Origin: Roseburia sp. AF12-17LB
GTDB taxonomy: Bacteria > Bacillota > Clostridia > Lachnospirales > Lachnospiraceae
Direction: 5' to 3'
Length of the DNA: 64,000 bases
Assembly (NCBI RefSeq): GCF_003479605.1
Contig: NZ_QUHR01000004.1
Coordinates: 124,001 to 188,000, forward strand
The notes beneath the pieces were generated by a model. The model worked only from the letters and a program-made list of their open reading frames with translations. It ran no database searches and was not told the DNA's origin. A program made the position numbers and the translations under genes. Below are positions 10,299 to 19,600 of this stretch, piece by piece; the stretch's first letter is position 1; each line of letters opens with the position of its first letter.

Positions 10299-11789
10299 AT
10301 GGCGGAACAGAAGAACGTACAGGAACAGGATATTAACCAGTTAATCAAGGTGCGCCGTGATAAGTTAAAAGAACTTCAGGAAAATGGAAAAGATCCGTTC
10401 CAGATAACTAAATATGATGTAACAAACCACAGCACAGATATCAAAGACGACTTTGATGCTTTTGAGGGAAAAGAGGTATCTATCGCAGGCCGTATGATGT
10501 TCAAGCGTGTGATGGGAAAAGCTTCTTTCTGTAATGTACAGGATTTAAAGGGAAGCATTCAGGCATATGTCGCAAGAGATGAAATCGGAGAAGATTCTTA
10601 TAAAGATTTCAAGAAATATGATATCGGAGATATTTTAGGAATCAAAGGAAAGGTATTTAAGACCAAGACCGGAGAAATCTCTATCCATGCATCTGAGGTA
10701 ACTTTATTATCCAAGAGCTTACAGATTTTACCGGAGAAGTTCCACGGACTTACTGATACCGATACCAGATACCGTCAGCGTTATGTAGACCTTATCATGA
10801 ATCAGGATTCCAAGCAGACTTTCATCAAACGTTCCCAGATTATCAAGGAAATCCGTAATTTCTTAGCTGGACGTGACTTCATGGAAGTAGAGACTCCGAT
10901 GCTTGTATCCAATGCCGGAGGAGCTGCAGCGAGACCATTTGAGACACATTACAATGCATTAAATGAAGATGTAAAGCTTCGTATTTCTCTTGAGTTATAC
11001 TTAAAGAGACTGATTGTTGGCGGCTTGGAGCGTGTTTACGAAATCGGACGGGTATTCCGTAACGAAGGTGTTGATACCCGCCACAATCCGGAATTTACAT
11101 TGATGGAGTTATACCAGGCATACACTGATTATGAAGGCATGATGGAACTTACCGAGAGCATGTTCCGTTATCTTGCAGAAAAAGTATGCGGCACTACAAA
11201 GATTACTTACAATGGCATTGAAATCGACCTTGGAAAGCCTTTTGAGCGTCTGACCATGAACGATGCCATCAAAAAATATGCCGGCATCGATTTTGATACC
11301 GTAGCAGATGATGAAGCTGCAAAGGCGCTGGCAAGAGAACATCACATTGAATTCGAAGAGCGTCATACCAAGGGTGATATCATCAACCTCTTCTTCGAAG
11401 AATTCTGTGAGAAAGAACTGATTCAGCCGACCTTTATCATGGATCATCCGGTAGCAATTTCTCCGCTTACCAAGAAGAAACCGTCTGACCCAACCAAGGT
11501 AGAACGTTTTGAATTATTTATCAATACATGGGAAATGTGTAATGCATATTCCGAGTTAAATGACCCGATTGACCAGCGTGAGCGTTTCGCAGCACAGGAT
11601 GCCGCATTCGAAGCTGGTGATGAGGAAGCAAACCATACCGACGAAGATTTCTTGAATGCACTGGAAATCGGAATGCCGCCTACCGGTGGAATCGGATATG
11701 GAATTGACCGTCTGGTTATGCTGTTGACAGATTCACCGGCAATCCGTGACGTATTGCTGTTCCCGACGATGAAGAGCATCGACAAGTAG
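10299..11789 (+). CDS. lysS: Lysine--tRNA ligase, class II
   Basis: Charges tRNA-Lys; 496 residues. N-terminal OB-fold anticodon-binding domain ([18 protein letters not shown]), class II motif 1 ([17 protein letters not shown]), motif 2 ([20 protein letters not shown]) and motif 3 ([13 protein letters not shown]). The reading frame ends KSIDK at 11789. Mobile-element sequence begins almost at once after the stop, so lysS or its 3' edge is the likely integration site. The C-terminus is complete, so the enzyme should be intact. Confidence 0.97.
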   Translation: MAEQKNVQEQDINQLIKVRRDKLKELQENGKDPFQITKYDVTNHSTDIKDDFDAFEGKEVSIAGRMMFKRVMGKASFCNVQDLKGSIQAYVARDEIGEDSYKDFKKYDIGDILGIKGKVFKTKTGEISIHASEVTLLSKSLQILPEKFHGLTDTDTRYRQRYVDLIMNQDSKQTFIKRSQIIKEIRNFLAGRDFMEVETPMLVSNAGGAAARPFETHYNALNEDVKLRISLELYLKRLIVGGLERVYEIGRVFRNEGVDTRHNPEFTLMELYQAYTDYEGMMELTESMFRYLAEKVCGTTKITYNGIEIDLGKPFERLTMNDAIKKYAGIDFDTVADDEAAKALAREHHIEFEERHTKGDIINLFFEEFCEKELIQPTFIMDHPVAISPLTKKKPSDPTKVERFELFINTWEMCNAYSELNDPIDQRERFAAQDAAFEAGDEEANHTDEDFLNALEIGMPPTGGIGYGIDRLVMLLTDSPAIRDVLLFPTMKSIDK

Positions 11790-11855
11790 AAATGCCGTAA
11801 AACCGCAATTTATCAAGGCTTTCTAGAGTTGTAATTTAGGTGTCTGTGTCAAAAG

Positions 11856-11876
11856 GACAACAAAATGACAACAAAT
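11856..11876 (+). repeat. Direct repeat near the probable left end of the mobile element
   Basis: GACAACAAA occurs twice, at 11856-11864 and 11867-11875, an 11-base spacing of one helical turn. Tandem repeats at one-turn spacing near an element end are the usual arrangement of recombinase arm or excisionase sites. The core attachment sequence itself cannot be delimited because the other end is outside the window. Confidence 0.4.
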
Positions 11877-11922
11877 GGTTAGTCGGATATGAATACTTGC
11901 GAATAAGTTCAGATATTACTGC

Positions 11923-11951
11923 TTGAAAGTTAAATTTGATAATGCACTAAT
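11923..11951 (+). promoter_or_regulatory. Possible leftmost promoter of the element
   Basis: TTGAAA (11923-11928), 17-bp spacer, ACTAAT (11946-11951). It would start RNA at about 11958, directly inside the following terminator hairpin, so transcription would depend on readthrough. Confidence 0.4.
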
Positions 11952-11954
11952 TTA

Positions 11955-11995
11955 GGACACTTTTCTAAAAGAAATTTTAGAAAGGTGTCCTTTTT
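11955..11995 (+). terminator. Strong terminator hairpin ahead of the first element genes
   Basis: GGACACTTTTCTAAAA (11955-11970) pairs over 16 positions with 11975-11990 (one G-T pair), with loop gaaa, followed by five T. Could terminate lysS transcription entering the element, or attenuate the promoter just upstream. Confidence 0.85.
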
Positions 11996-12022
11996 GCGTT
12001 ACGGAAAAGGAGAGAGTAAGAA

Positions 12023-12238
12023 ATGGCAGAAAGAAAAAAATATGATTACGAAGATAGCAGATTAAAGGCGCAGAAATTTGTGAGATATAAGGAAGGATGC
12101 AAATTGTATGCAATGGGAATGTCCAAGTTTCAGGAAATTGCCAAAGAGGCAGGAGCTATTTATAAAATAAATCAGATGGTTTTAGTGAATACGGAAATCC
12201 TTGATTCGTATTTAGAGCAGTTTAAGGTGGAGGAATAA
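12023..12238 (+). CDS. Small DNA-binding protein, DUF6462-like
   Basis: 71 residues. A single helix-turn-helix-like module: YKEGCKLYAMGMSKFQEIAK, then AGAIYKINQMVLVNTEIL and a helix DSYLEQF. The pattern (helix, turn, helix, short wing with V/I-N-T, closing helix) is that of excisionase/MerR-type small DNA-binding proteins, and I recognise it as DUF6462-like, a family found in Lachnospiraceae ICEs. GGAGAG precedes the ATG. First of three adjacent genes with the same module; probably involved in excision or regulation of the element, which is inference. Confidence 0.7.
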   Translation: MAERKKYDYEDSRLKAQKFVRYKEGCKLYAMGMSKFQEIAKEAGAIYKINQMVLVNTEILDSYLEQFKVEE

Positions 12239-12242
12239 GTCA

Positions 12243-12707
12243 GTGGCGGTTCAATTAAAACATGATATTAGAGGCTATCATGCCGGAAATATATCGAAGC
12301 GGTATTTGAGAGAAGCTGAAGCAGCAGATGAATTTGAATTGTCATCTAATGAGGTTATTGCCTATGCGACTGCAGCAGGGGCTTTATACAGGCTTCCGAG
12401 GACGAGTCTGATACATAGAGAAAGAATGGAGACTTTTATGAAACATTTATATAAGATCCCGATATCAGGGAAAGTAATAGAGAAAAAATATGTAAGACTA
12501 GGTGAAGCGTCTGTCATATATAGTATTGGAAGACATCGTATGATTGAAATGGCTAGGGCTGCGGGTGCAGTTTACAAATTGGGTGATGGTGCTTCTGGAA
12601 CTGTTCTTGTGAATTTGGATATTTTCGATGAGTATATGGAACAGTTTCGAGAAATGCCGGTGATGATGAAACATCCATTATTTAACGGAAAGGAGACAGA
12701 AGAATGA
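12243..12707 (+). CDS. Two-module DUF6462-like DNA-binding protein
   Basis: 154 residues, GTG start at 12243 with GGAGGA upstream. It contains two copies of the module of its neighbours: a degenerate one at about 20-65 (DEFELSSNEVIAYATAAGAL, ending MKHLY) and a well-kept one at about 80-135 (VRLGEASVIYSIGRHRMIEM, AGAVYKLGDG, DIFDEYMEQFR). Internal duplication of the family domain is clear by eye. It overlaps the next gene by 4 bases. Confidence 0.65.
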   Translation: MAVQLKHDIRGYHAGNISKRYLREAEAADEFELSSNEVIAYATAAGALYRLPRTSLIHRERMETFMKHLYKIPISGKVIEKKYVRLGEASVIYSIGRHRMIEMARAAGAVYKLGDGASGTVLVNLDIFDEYMEQFREMPVMMKHPLFNGKETEE

Positions 12708-12979
12708 GTTATTCATATAAGTGTTATTCAGATACGAAAGATATCATGAAGAAATATGTAAATGCAGTAGAAGGTGCGGCTATATATGGGCTTGGAAAAA
12801 CAAGAATTATGGCTTTGGCAAAGGAGGCAGGAGCAGTATATAAAGTCGGTAATTCAGCTTTGATTAACACGGAAATATTTGAGAGTTATTTAGAAAAGTT
12901 CAGGGAACCATCAAGACCTTTACCTGCACATATATGGAATGGTAAAAAGAGACACCATATTTCGGTGCAAAAAAAATAA
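12704..12979 (+). CDS. Small DNA-binding protein, DUF6462-like
   Basis: 91 residues, coupled to the previous gene by ATGA. The module is KYVNAVEGAAIYGLGKTRIM, ALAKEAGAVYKVGNSALINT, EIFESYLEKFRE, nearly the same as that at 12023-12238. A short basic tail follows (NGKKRHHISVQKK). Last of the cluster. Confidence 0.65.
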   Translation: MSYSYKCYSDTKDIMKKYVNAVEGAAIYGLGKTRIMALAKEAGAVYKVGNSALINTEIFESYLEKFREPSRPLPAHIWNGKKRHHISVQKK

Positions 12980-12980
12980 A

Positions 12981-13010
12981 ATACACCAGTGTTGTCTATC
13001 GGTGATTTTT
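12981..13010 (+). terminator. Possible terminator after the DUF6462-like cluster
   Basis: ATACACC (12981-12987) against GGTGAT (13001-13006) with a run of T after it. The loop is long and the stem short, so this is tentative. Confidence 0.4.
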
Positions 13011-13470
13011 TAGTTCTGTGATAGTATATGTTCATCCGAGGGAGACCTCGAAAAAAGTGAATAGGACAACAGGCTATCAAAGACAGTATGACTTTGATAA
13101 GGAGAATACGGGGCATATACCATGATGAACCAACTTACAGCTATCACATTAGTAGTCTGATGGATTGAGAAATGAAGGACGAGAAGTTGAAGCGGATTCA
13201 GCGAGAGTGGAATGATAAATATGTTGCGTATGATAATAACCCATAGAGGACAGAGCGACTGTCCTTATCCTCAAAACTGGCTAAAGGAGGAGATAGTGTT
13301 TCAAACATTGAAATGCGTCATGTGCCTGTTCCCGAAGATGATAACATCTTCTTGTACACGGGGCAGTAGGTCGTAATAAGAAATCGTGTACCTACATGCT
13401 TAGCATTAAGCATAGCCATGTAGACTATATCACTTCCAAATTCAAATTTTGTCTATATGGCAACTAATTT
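13011..13470. other. Gene-free, hairpin-rich stretch (candidate structured RNA or cis-acting region)
   Basis: About 460 bases without a convincing gene. Five inverted repeats are visible: CGAGG-gaga-CCTCG near 13037-13050; TATCAAAG (13075-13082) with CTTTGATA (13092-13099); AGGACAG (13247-13253) with CTGTCCT (13259-13265); GAAGATG-ataa-CATCTTC near 13334-13351, enclosed by CTG/CAG arms; and TACATG with CATGTA near 13391-13422, which encloses GCTTA/TAAGC. It lies just ahead of the partition genes, where a centromere site would be expected. A 24-codon open frame at 13172-13246 has no ribosome site and looks like chance. Confidence 0.5.
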
Positions 13471-13486
13471 GAAGGAGGATAAAGTG

Positions 13487-13636
13487 ATGATGGGATTTAG
13501 CATAGCATTTATAATTATTGTTCTTATCGTATTGTATTCATTAGCAAGGACAGCAGGTGAGTCGGACAGGATATTGGAAAATATAAGAGAGCAATCACTC
13601 CTTGGAAGGGAGGAGAGCTCTGGTGGGAACAGTTGA
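13487..13636 (+). CDS. Small membrane protein upstream of the partition genes
   Basis: 49 residues from ATG ATG at 13487, with AAGGAGG (13472-13478) eight bases upstream. One N-terminal transmembrane helix (FSIAFIIIVLIVLYSLA), then a short charged tail (RTAGESDRILENIRE). It overlaps the next start by 14 bases, so it is likely translated and coupled. No known family recognised. Confidence 0.55.
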   Translation: MMGFSIAFIIIVLIVLYSLARTAGESDRILENIREQSLLGREESSGGNS

Positions 13637-13877
13637 AAAAAGAGATAAGCATAAGAAACGCAGGTTTGTATCTCCAGAAGAAAAGCTTGAAAGAGAATTA
13701 AAAGATTGTATGCATTGTAGATTCTTCTGGGGACATAACAACAGATGTGCCAATGGAACATGTTGTAAACCATCTAAGAAAAAAGAACAGAAACTTCCGA
13801 CGGAATGTGTCGGATGTCCATATTATCAAGGGAATGGTTATTGTTTTCCTTGTATGCGAAAGCTGATAGGAAAGTAG
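13623..13877 (+). CDS. Small cysteine-rich, probably zinc-binding protein
   Basis: 84 residues from GTG at 13623, with GGAGGAG (about 13609-13615) upstream. Nine cysteines in paired knuckles: CMHCRFFWGHNNRCANGTCC, then CVGCPYYQGNGYCFPCMRK. The spacing suggests two zinc sites. The basic N-terminus (EKRDKHKKRRF) would suit nucleic acid binding. I do not recognise a named family. It lies inside the probable ParM operon. Confidence 0.6.
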   Translation: MGTVEKRDKHKKRRFVSPEEKLERELKDCMHCRFFWGHNNRCANGTCCKPSKKKEQKLPTECVGCPYYQGNGYCFPCMRKLIGK

Positions 13878-13886
13878 GTGGTTAAG

Positions 13887-14849
13887 ATGTTCAAGTGGCT
13901 GTTTAAGGAGAAAGGATGTGCAAAACATATGAATAACAAGTTAGAAGTAATCGGCATTGATCATGGTTGGTCAATGATGAAAACAATTTCTCAGGTATTT
14001 GTCACAGGAGTTAAGGAGATTACAACAACTCCGGCACTTTTCGGCGATGTACTTGAGTATGAAGGAAAGTTCTATAAGGTTGGAACTGTGAGGCAGGAAG
14101 TAAAGGATACAAAGGTCGAAGATGACAGTTTTTATCTTCTCACTCTTGCAGCAGTTGCTAAGGAACTTAAAAGAAGAGGTCTTGCAGAGGCAAAGGTATT
14201 CCTTGCAGTAGGACTTCCACTTACAAGGTTTGGTGCAGAGAAGAATGATTTTATCAAGTACCTGACAAAGAATAAGCGTGTAAGCTTCAAATATGAGAAT
14301 GAGCCGTATTATATTGAAATGGATGATGTGGCAGTATTCCCTCAGTGTTATGCAGCAGTAGTGGACAAGATTCCTACAATGGCAAAGAAAACGCTGATAG
14401 TAGATATCGGTAGCTGGACAATCGACATTATGCCGGTAATCAACAAGTCACCGGATGAATCAAAGTGTGTGACGATACCAAAAGGTCTTATTACCTGTAT
14501 GCGTTCTATCAATGAACAGTGTGTAAGACAACTTAACGGAGAGGTAGACGAGTCAGAGATACAGAACATCATGCGATATGGCAGGTCAGATATTGATGAT
14601 GAATACTTTGCCATTATCAAGGCAGAGATAGAGGATTTTGTTGATAAGGTATATAACTCAATTCGTGAGTTTGGGTATAACTTAAAGACTACACCGATTG
14701 TATTTGTCGGTGGCGGGGCAGTTGTGATGAAGAATTTTGGTAGCCATGATGCCAAGAACATTTCCTATAACCTTGATGTAAAGGCAAATGCAAGAGGATA
14801 TGAGCAGCTTGCCACGATGGGGCTTAAAAGCACTAAGCGATTATCATAA
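13887..14849 (+). CDS. parM: ParM/StbA-like actin-type ATPase
   Basis: Actin-fold filament protein expected to push or segregate DNA copies. Phosphate-1 loop GIDHGWSMMKT, phosphate-2 LIVDIGSWTIDIMPV, and adenosine motif FVGGGAVVMK are all present, as in ParM/Alp7-type plasmid proteins. About 320 residues. The start is uncertain: ATG 13887 gives a 14-residue extension (MFKWLFKEKGCAKH), while ATG 13929 starts directly before the fold (MNNKLEVIGIDHG) but is 18 bases from the nearest AAGGAG. The next gene, 8 bases on, looks like its DNA-binding adaptor. Unusual for an integrating element and suggestive of a replicating phase. Confidence 0.85.
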   Translation: MFKWLFKEKGCAKHMNNKLEVIGIDHGWSMMKTISQVFVTGVKEITTTPALFGDVLEYEGKFYKVGTVRQEVKDTKVEDDSFYLLTLAAVAKELKRRGLAEAKVFLAVGLPLTRFGAEKNDFIKYLTKNKRVSFKYENEPYYIEMDDVAVFPQCYAAVVDKIPTMAKKTLIVDIGSWTIDIMPVINKSPDESKCVTIPKGLITCMRSINEQCVRQLNGEVDESEIQNIMRYGRSDIDDEYFAIIKAEIEDFVDKVYNSIREFGYNLKTTPIVFVGGGAVVMKNFGSHDAKNISYNLDVKANARGYEQLATMGLKSTKRLS

Positions 14850-14857
14850 GGAGGCAG

Positions 14858-15307
14858 ATGATGGGAAGAAGACTTGAATATGAAGTAAAAACTTCTGTCC
14901 GCCTCAACATGAGCAATCCTCAGCATGTGAAAATCAATGATGTGATTCAGAACCTTGATCCGAAGATTTTCAAATCTAAGAACCAGTTCATTATAGATGC
15001 GATTCAGTTCTACATTGATAATTATGGAAAAGAAACTTTTGTTATCAAGAAGAAGGAAAAAGAGAGGGCTGAATATATCCGGTCAGAAGATATTGATGAC
15101 ATTAAGGAAGAAGTCATTGAAGCAGCAACCAATGAGGCTAGGAAAGAGGTCATAAGGCTGTTAGGCGGAGTGATATCCGGGATGAATGTTGGTCAGCCGG
15201 TAATAATGCAGGCAGCCAATAGTGAAGCACAAGAACCTACAGAAGATGTTATGGACGATGCAGATGTTGCAGGACTTGCAATGGGATGGATGTCGAAAGG
15301 AGACTGA
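14858..15307 (+). CDS. Probable ParR-like centromere-binding adaptor
   Basis: 149 residues, AAGGAGG before ATG 14858. The N-terminal half fits a ribbon-helix-helix protein: a beta strand YEVKTSVRLNMSN, then PKIFKSKNQFIIDAIQFYI. The C-terminal half is acidic and predicted disordered or helical (EAATNEARKEVIRLLGGVIS), as in ParR tails that contact ParM. Position directly after the ParM-like gene supports the role. Residue-level identity to any known ParR is not visible by eye, so the call rests on fold and context. Confidence 0.65.
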   Translation: MMGRRLEYEVKTSVRLNMSNPQHVKINDVIQNLDPKIFKSKNQFIIDAIQFYIDNYGKETFVIKKKEKERAEYIRSEDIDDIKEEVIEAATNEARKEVIRLLGGVISGMNVGQPVIMQAANSEAQEPTEDVMDDADVAGLAMGWMSKGD

Positions 15308-15312
15308 TTATT

Positions 15313-15486
15313 ATGAGAAGAGTTATGGGAGCCGTAGGAACAGTAATTTTAGAGATACTCAAGTGGATATTAAGGATAATTCTTGGAGCTTTGAAGCTGG
15401 TCTTAGGACTTGCCAAAATAATTCTTCTTCTATTCGCTATGGTGGCAAGGGTATTTCTTTCATTCGTAAGAATGGGCACATTTTGA
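15313..15486 (+). CDS. Small hydrophobic membrane protein
   Basis: 57 residues with GAAAGGAG ten bases upstream. Almost wholly hydrophobic with scattered Arg/Lys (ILEILKWILRIILGALKLVL, then LLLFAMVARVFLSFV): one or two amphipathic membrane helices. Could be a membrane anchor or a small toxin-like peptide; nothing decides between these. Lies 6 bases after the ParR-like gene. Confidence 0.5.
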   Translation: MRRVMGAVGTVILEILKWILRIILGALKLVLGLAKIILLLFAMVARVFLSFVRMGTF

Positions 15487-15502
15487 GAGGAGGTGAGCAT
15501 AT

Positions 15503-15586
15503 ATGCAGGCAAAGGGTTTATTCTTGAATTATAAGAAAAACAGACGACTTATGCAGTATTTCTTTAAAATAAGAGAGCTGGTATAA
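15503..15586 (+). CDS. Very small basic ORF with a strong ribosome site
   Basis: 27 residues (MQAKGLFLNYKKNRRLMQYF, ending FKIRELV). A full AGGAGGTGA (15488-15496) six bases before the ATG is the main reason to list it. It may be a leader peptide for the downstream structured region or a real micro-protein. Confidence 0.35.
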   Translation: MQAKGLFLNYKKNRRLMQYFFKIRELV

Positions 15587-15612
15587 TGAAAGGAGTTTAA
15601 GATGCACAGAAT

Positions 15613-15703
15613 ACGGGACAGTCCTATGTGTCCCGTGCATTACAGATAAATAGTTCACCGCAAGGGTGGATGGCACGGAACACAAAGCCCGTCCCTCTTG
15701 CGG
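15613..15703 (+). promoter_or_regulatory. Structured leader ahead of the lipoprotein gene
   Basis: Two hairpins: ACGGGACA (15613-15620) with TGTCCCGT (15629-15636), and CCGCAAG (15658-15664) with CTTGCGG (15697-15703), the latter enclosing ACGG/CCGT. The second shares ACCGCAAGG and GGAACACA-GCCCG blocks with the leader at 35850-35902. No T-run follows, so it is not a plain terminator. Confidence 0.5.
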
Positions 15704-15723
15704 AGAAGGGATGGGTGATTACT

Positions 15724-16512
15724 ATGAAGAAGATAAGTATTATCTTATTATCCGCAGTACTGGTCTTTTCAATGGCTGCCTGTAATGGTGGTAAGGAAAA
15801 GGCTGATAATCAGACAGAGAAACAGACGGAAAGCATAAAGCCAACTGAAGAAGCAGAGATGGCAACGGAAGCTGTCACAGAGGTCACAACCGAAGCTGGA
15901 AGTGAAGAGACAGAGAAAGATATTGCCGAGGTTAAAGAATCAGAAGAGAAGAATGATAAGGAAGATAACCGGTCCGCTGATAATGAAACTGCTTCAAGGC
16001 AGGAAGAAAAGCCAAAGCAGAATGACGAGCCGGAACAGAAAGCTTCAGTAAATGATAATGAGGAAGCTGGCGGAAATCAGAGTAATGCAGGTAATGGTGG
16101 TCAGACTACAGACAGTCCGAAAGACAATGTGAGCAATCCACAGCCTGCATCCGTGGCATACAGTCCACAGAATGTTGTGTCACTTGCAACAGCAAAGTGT
16201 CAGGCAGGAGGGATGATTACCACACAGCAGAATTTACAGAATCATTTGAATGACGGCAGTATCACGCAGGAAGAGTACAATGAGTATTATCCTTACGATG
16301 GTATGGAAGGCTCTTATTATAGTGTGTTTGTAGAGACAGACCTCAACAAAGCAAGTACCATTGATGGACAGCGGTTATCATCTGAGGATGCAATCGCAGG
16401 ATATATTGCAAGTATGTTACTTTTGGAAACAGATCCGGTATTCTACATCAGTTATGATGGAGTTTACACGACAGGCGGTACAGACTATTACGAGTTTCGA
16501 TGTCACAGATAA
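15724..16512 (+). CDS. Secreted lipoprotein of the element, function unknown
   Basis: 262 residues. Lipoprotein signal peptide MKKISIILLSAVLVFSMAAC with lipid-attachment Cys at 20. Then about 130 residues of Glu/Lys/Asn-rich, low-complexity spacer, and a C-terminal globular domain of about 100 residues (QNVVSLATAKCQAGGMITTQ, EYNEYYPYDGMEGSYYSVF, DPVFYISYDGVYTTGG). I do not recognise the domain. It directly precedes the surface adhesin gene, so it may assist cell contact, conjugation or surface exclusion; this is inference. The start at 15724 is set by the signal peptide; a GTG at 15715 is possible. Confidence 0.7.
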   Translation: MKKISIILLSAVLVFSMAACNGGKEKADNQTEKQTESIKPTEEAEMATEAVTEVTTEAGSEETEKDIAEVKESEEKNDKEDNRSADNETASRQEEKPKQNDEPEQKASVNDNEEAGGNQSNAGNGGQTTDSPKDNVSNPQPASVAYSPQNVVSLATAKCQAGGMITTQQNLQNHLNDGSITQEEYNEYYPYDGMEGSYYSVFVETDLNKASTIDGQRLSSEDAIAGYIASMLLLETDPVFYISYDGVYTTGGTDYYEFRCHR

Positions 16513-16538
16513 ATAAAAACGAATAGAAGCATAAGGAA

Positions 16539-16576
16539 GAAAGATGTAAGCCATAAACTTATGTCTTTCTTTTTTT
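16539..16576 (+). terminator. Hairpin with conserved apex, upstream of the adhesin gene
   Basis: AGAAAGA-tg-TAAG (16539-16550) pairs with CTTA-tg-TCTTTCT (16558-16570), followed by six T. The apex TGTAAGCC..A.ACTTATG is nearly the same as in the hairpin at 22006-22038, while the lower stem differs by compensating changes. Terminator-like, but the shared core suggests a specific regulatory role. Confidence 0.7.
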
Positions 16577-16603
16577 ATGCGTAAATTAAGGAGGAAAGAG
16601 CAC

Positions 16604-19600
16604 ATGAAACAGAAACTAAAGCGTTTTATGGCAGGATTTATGGCTATGCTCACACTGGTTGGAACACTCTTTACGAATGGAACAACAGCATTTGCAGCCA
16701 GTCCGCAGGCAAATATTGCGTTCTGGAATGCGTCAGTCAAAAATTCCGGAGAAGTAAGTGAACTGAAGCCCGGATATAATCATGGCAAGATTCTGTATTC
16801 AATTCTTGACGGAAATTCTGCATATTGTATGAATTTCGGATTAAGAGCAGATGGCGGTCAGCTTATGAACAGCTACGATGATGCGAGCACATCAATGTCA
16901 GCACAGCAGAGAAAGCTTTTAAGTTACTGCCTTTATTATGGGTTTAACAGTACACAAAAGGCGGCACCAAGCAATAGTCAGTGCAATGAGTATATCGCAA
17001 CTCAGGCAATGGTATGGGTTATTGTAGCAGATATCTTTGGAACCGGAAGTGGTGATTCGGCAGCAAGAAAGCTCTGTAACACAGCACCAAGTCCTGATTC
17101 TTCATACAGCTATTATGAGAGACTTAGGGACAATATCAACAGTTCCTACAATGCAACGCTTCCAAGTTTTGCATCACGTAGAACCAGTGAGGCACCAACT
17201 TATGAATTAAAGTGGAATGAGGGAAGTCAGAGATTTGAAACAACATTATCTGACAGCAATGGTGTTTTATCGGATTTTGATTTTGGCATCAGCGGATATT
17301 CTGTTGATAAGAATGGCAACAGTATTACAATCTCTTCAACGAACGTGAATACTACAGCTACAACAGGAACATTCACATCCAATGCTGGCAAGGTTGAGAC
17401 AACATCAAGCTGTGTATTCTGGCTTACAGGAAAGAGCGGATATCAGGAGTTTATTTCTGAAAGACCGACAGCAGATCCTATCAAAGCCTATATCAAGGTC
17501 AAGACAGAGAACATCGGATATGGTGAGCTTACAAAGACAGACGAGTCAAGCGGAGTGAAGCTTTCCGGTGCAGTCTATGGAATCTATTCTGACAGCGGAT
17601 GTACAAACAGAGTACAGACCATGACAACAGATGGAAACGGATATGCAAAGTCAGCTGCACTTGTTGCAGGCACTTATTATGTAAAAGAGATTACCGCACC
17701 AAAGGGATATGTCCTTTCCGGTAAGGTTCATACACTTACTGTAAAAGCAGGACAGACAACGGGAATCTCTGCAACAGATAAAGAGCAGCTTGGAGCAATC
17801 ACAATCTATAAAGAGGGTGAGGTGCTTAGTTCATGGAATGGAAGCAATTTCACTTATGAGAAAAAGAAGCTTTCCGGAGCAGCATTCAAGGTAACTGCCG
17901 GAGCAGATATCTACAAGGCAGATGGTACTAAGGTTTACAATGCTGGCGATGTAGTGGCGGAAAGCCTTACAACAGGAACTGACGGACAGGTGGTATTATC
18001 TGACCTTCATCTTGGAACTTATGTGGTAACTGAGATTAAGAGCATTGACGGGTATACAATCAATACCACACCTCAGACAGTAGCAGTTGAGTATAAGGAC
18101 CAGACTGTGACAGTACAGTATGAATCAACTACGATTGAGAATACAAGACAGAAAGCGGATGTATTTGTCGTAAAGAAGGACTCTGACACAGAGAACCCTC
18201 TTGATGGCGGCAAGTACACACTTTATGCCGGAAATGACATCAAAAACTATGCCGGACAGGTTATTGTGACAAAGGGTACAGCTCTTGAGACAGTAACTAC
18301 AGGTGAGGACGGAAAGGCAAGCTACAGCGTGGATCTGCCAATCTCTAACGGATATTATATCCAAGAGACACAGGCACCATATGCGTATATCAGAAACAGT
18401 AAAGATGTTTACAGCTTCAATTTCAATGTATTACCTGAAACACAGGCAAAGGCATCATTCAGTCACACATTTGTAAATGACAGAACTACAGCAAAGATTC
18501 ATATCTACAAGGTAGACAAGGAATCAGGTAAGGCAGCAGCCCAGGGAGATGCAAGCCTTGAAGGTGCAGTTTATGGTCTTTATGCAAGAAACGATATCGT
18601 GCATCCGGACGGAGCAACAGGAGTCGTATTCAAGGCAGGAGACCTTGTAGCAACACTTACAACAGATAAGAATGGCGAAGCAGAGGTCAATAACCTTTAC
18701 CTTGGAAACTATTATGTGAAAGAAATCACTCCATCAGAGGGGTATCTCTTAGACAAAGAGGAGCATGATGTAGTATGCGACTATGAGGGAGACCTTGTAG
18801 CAGAGGTATCAAGAAGTACAACATCAGCAGAGCAGGTCATCAAGCAGCCATTCCAGCTTATCAAGGTATCTGACAATGGCGATGATACTGAAGCAGGCTT
18901 GTTGGCAGGTGCAGAGTTCACAGCATACTTAAAATCTTCTTTATCCGTAAAGGCAGATGGAAGTTATGACTATAATAAGGCTACTCCGGTAGTAATCGGG
19001 GAAAACGGAGCAACAACAATCACATCAGATGACAAGGGACATGCAGTTTCCATTGCAATTCCTTATGGAACCTATGTGGTAGTTGAGTCAAAGACTCCGC
19101 ATAACATGAAGACAATCAAGCCATTTGAGGTAAAAATCAGCGAGAATCATCCTGACAAGCCTCAGACATGGAGAGTATTTCTTGACAGGGAGTTTACTGC
19201 AAAGCTTCGTGTAATCAAGAAGGATTCCGATACAAAGCAGACAGTACTTGTACCAAACGCAGAGTTTAAGATCTTCAATATTGATAAGAACGAATATGTG
19301 AAGCAGTACACAACTTATCCGTCAAAGGTCGAGCATACTTCATTCTTTACTGACGATGATGGAGATTTAATCTTACCTGAAGCACTTAAAATCGGTAACT
19401 ACCGTATTGAGGAAGTATCTGCACCATACGGATATGTTGTAAATGATAAGTATGTCAACATCTCTGTTGATACTGACACAGCATTTGAGACAGATGGTGA
19501 TACAAATGATGCAATCATTACTGTGGAATATTCCGATGCCCCTGCAGTCGGAGAGATGACTGTAGAAAAGAAGGGCGAGGTACTTGACGGATTTAAGGGT

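Noticed and set aside
13172..13246. 24-codon open frame in the hairpin-rich stretch
   Set aside because: No ribosome site and no homology I can see; more likely chance within a non-coding region.
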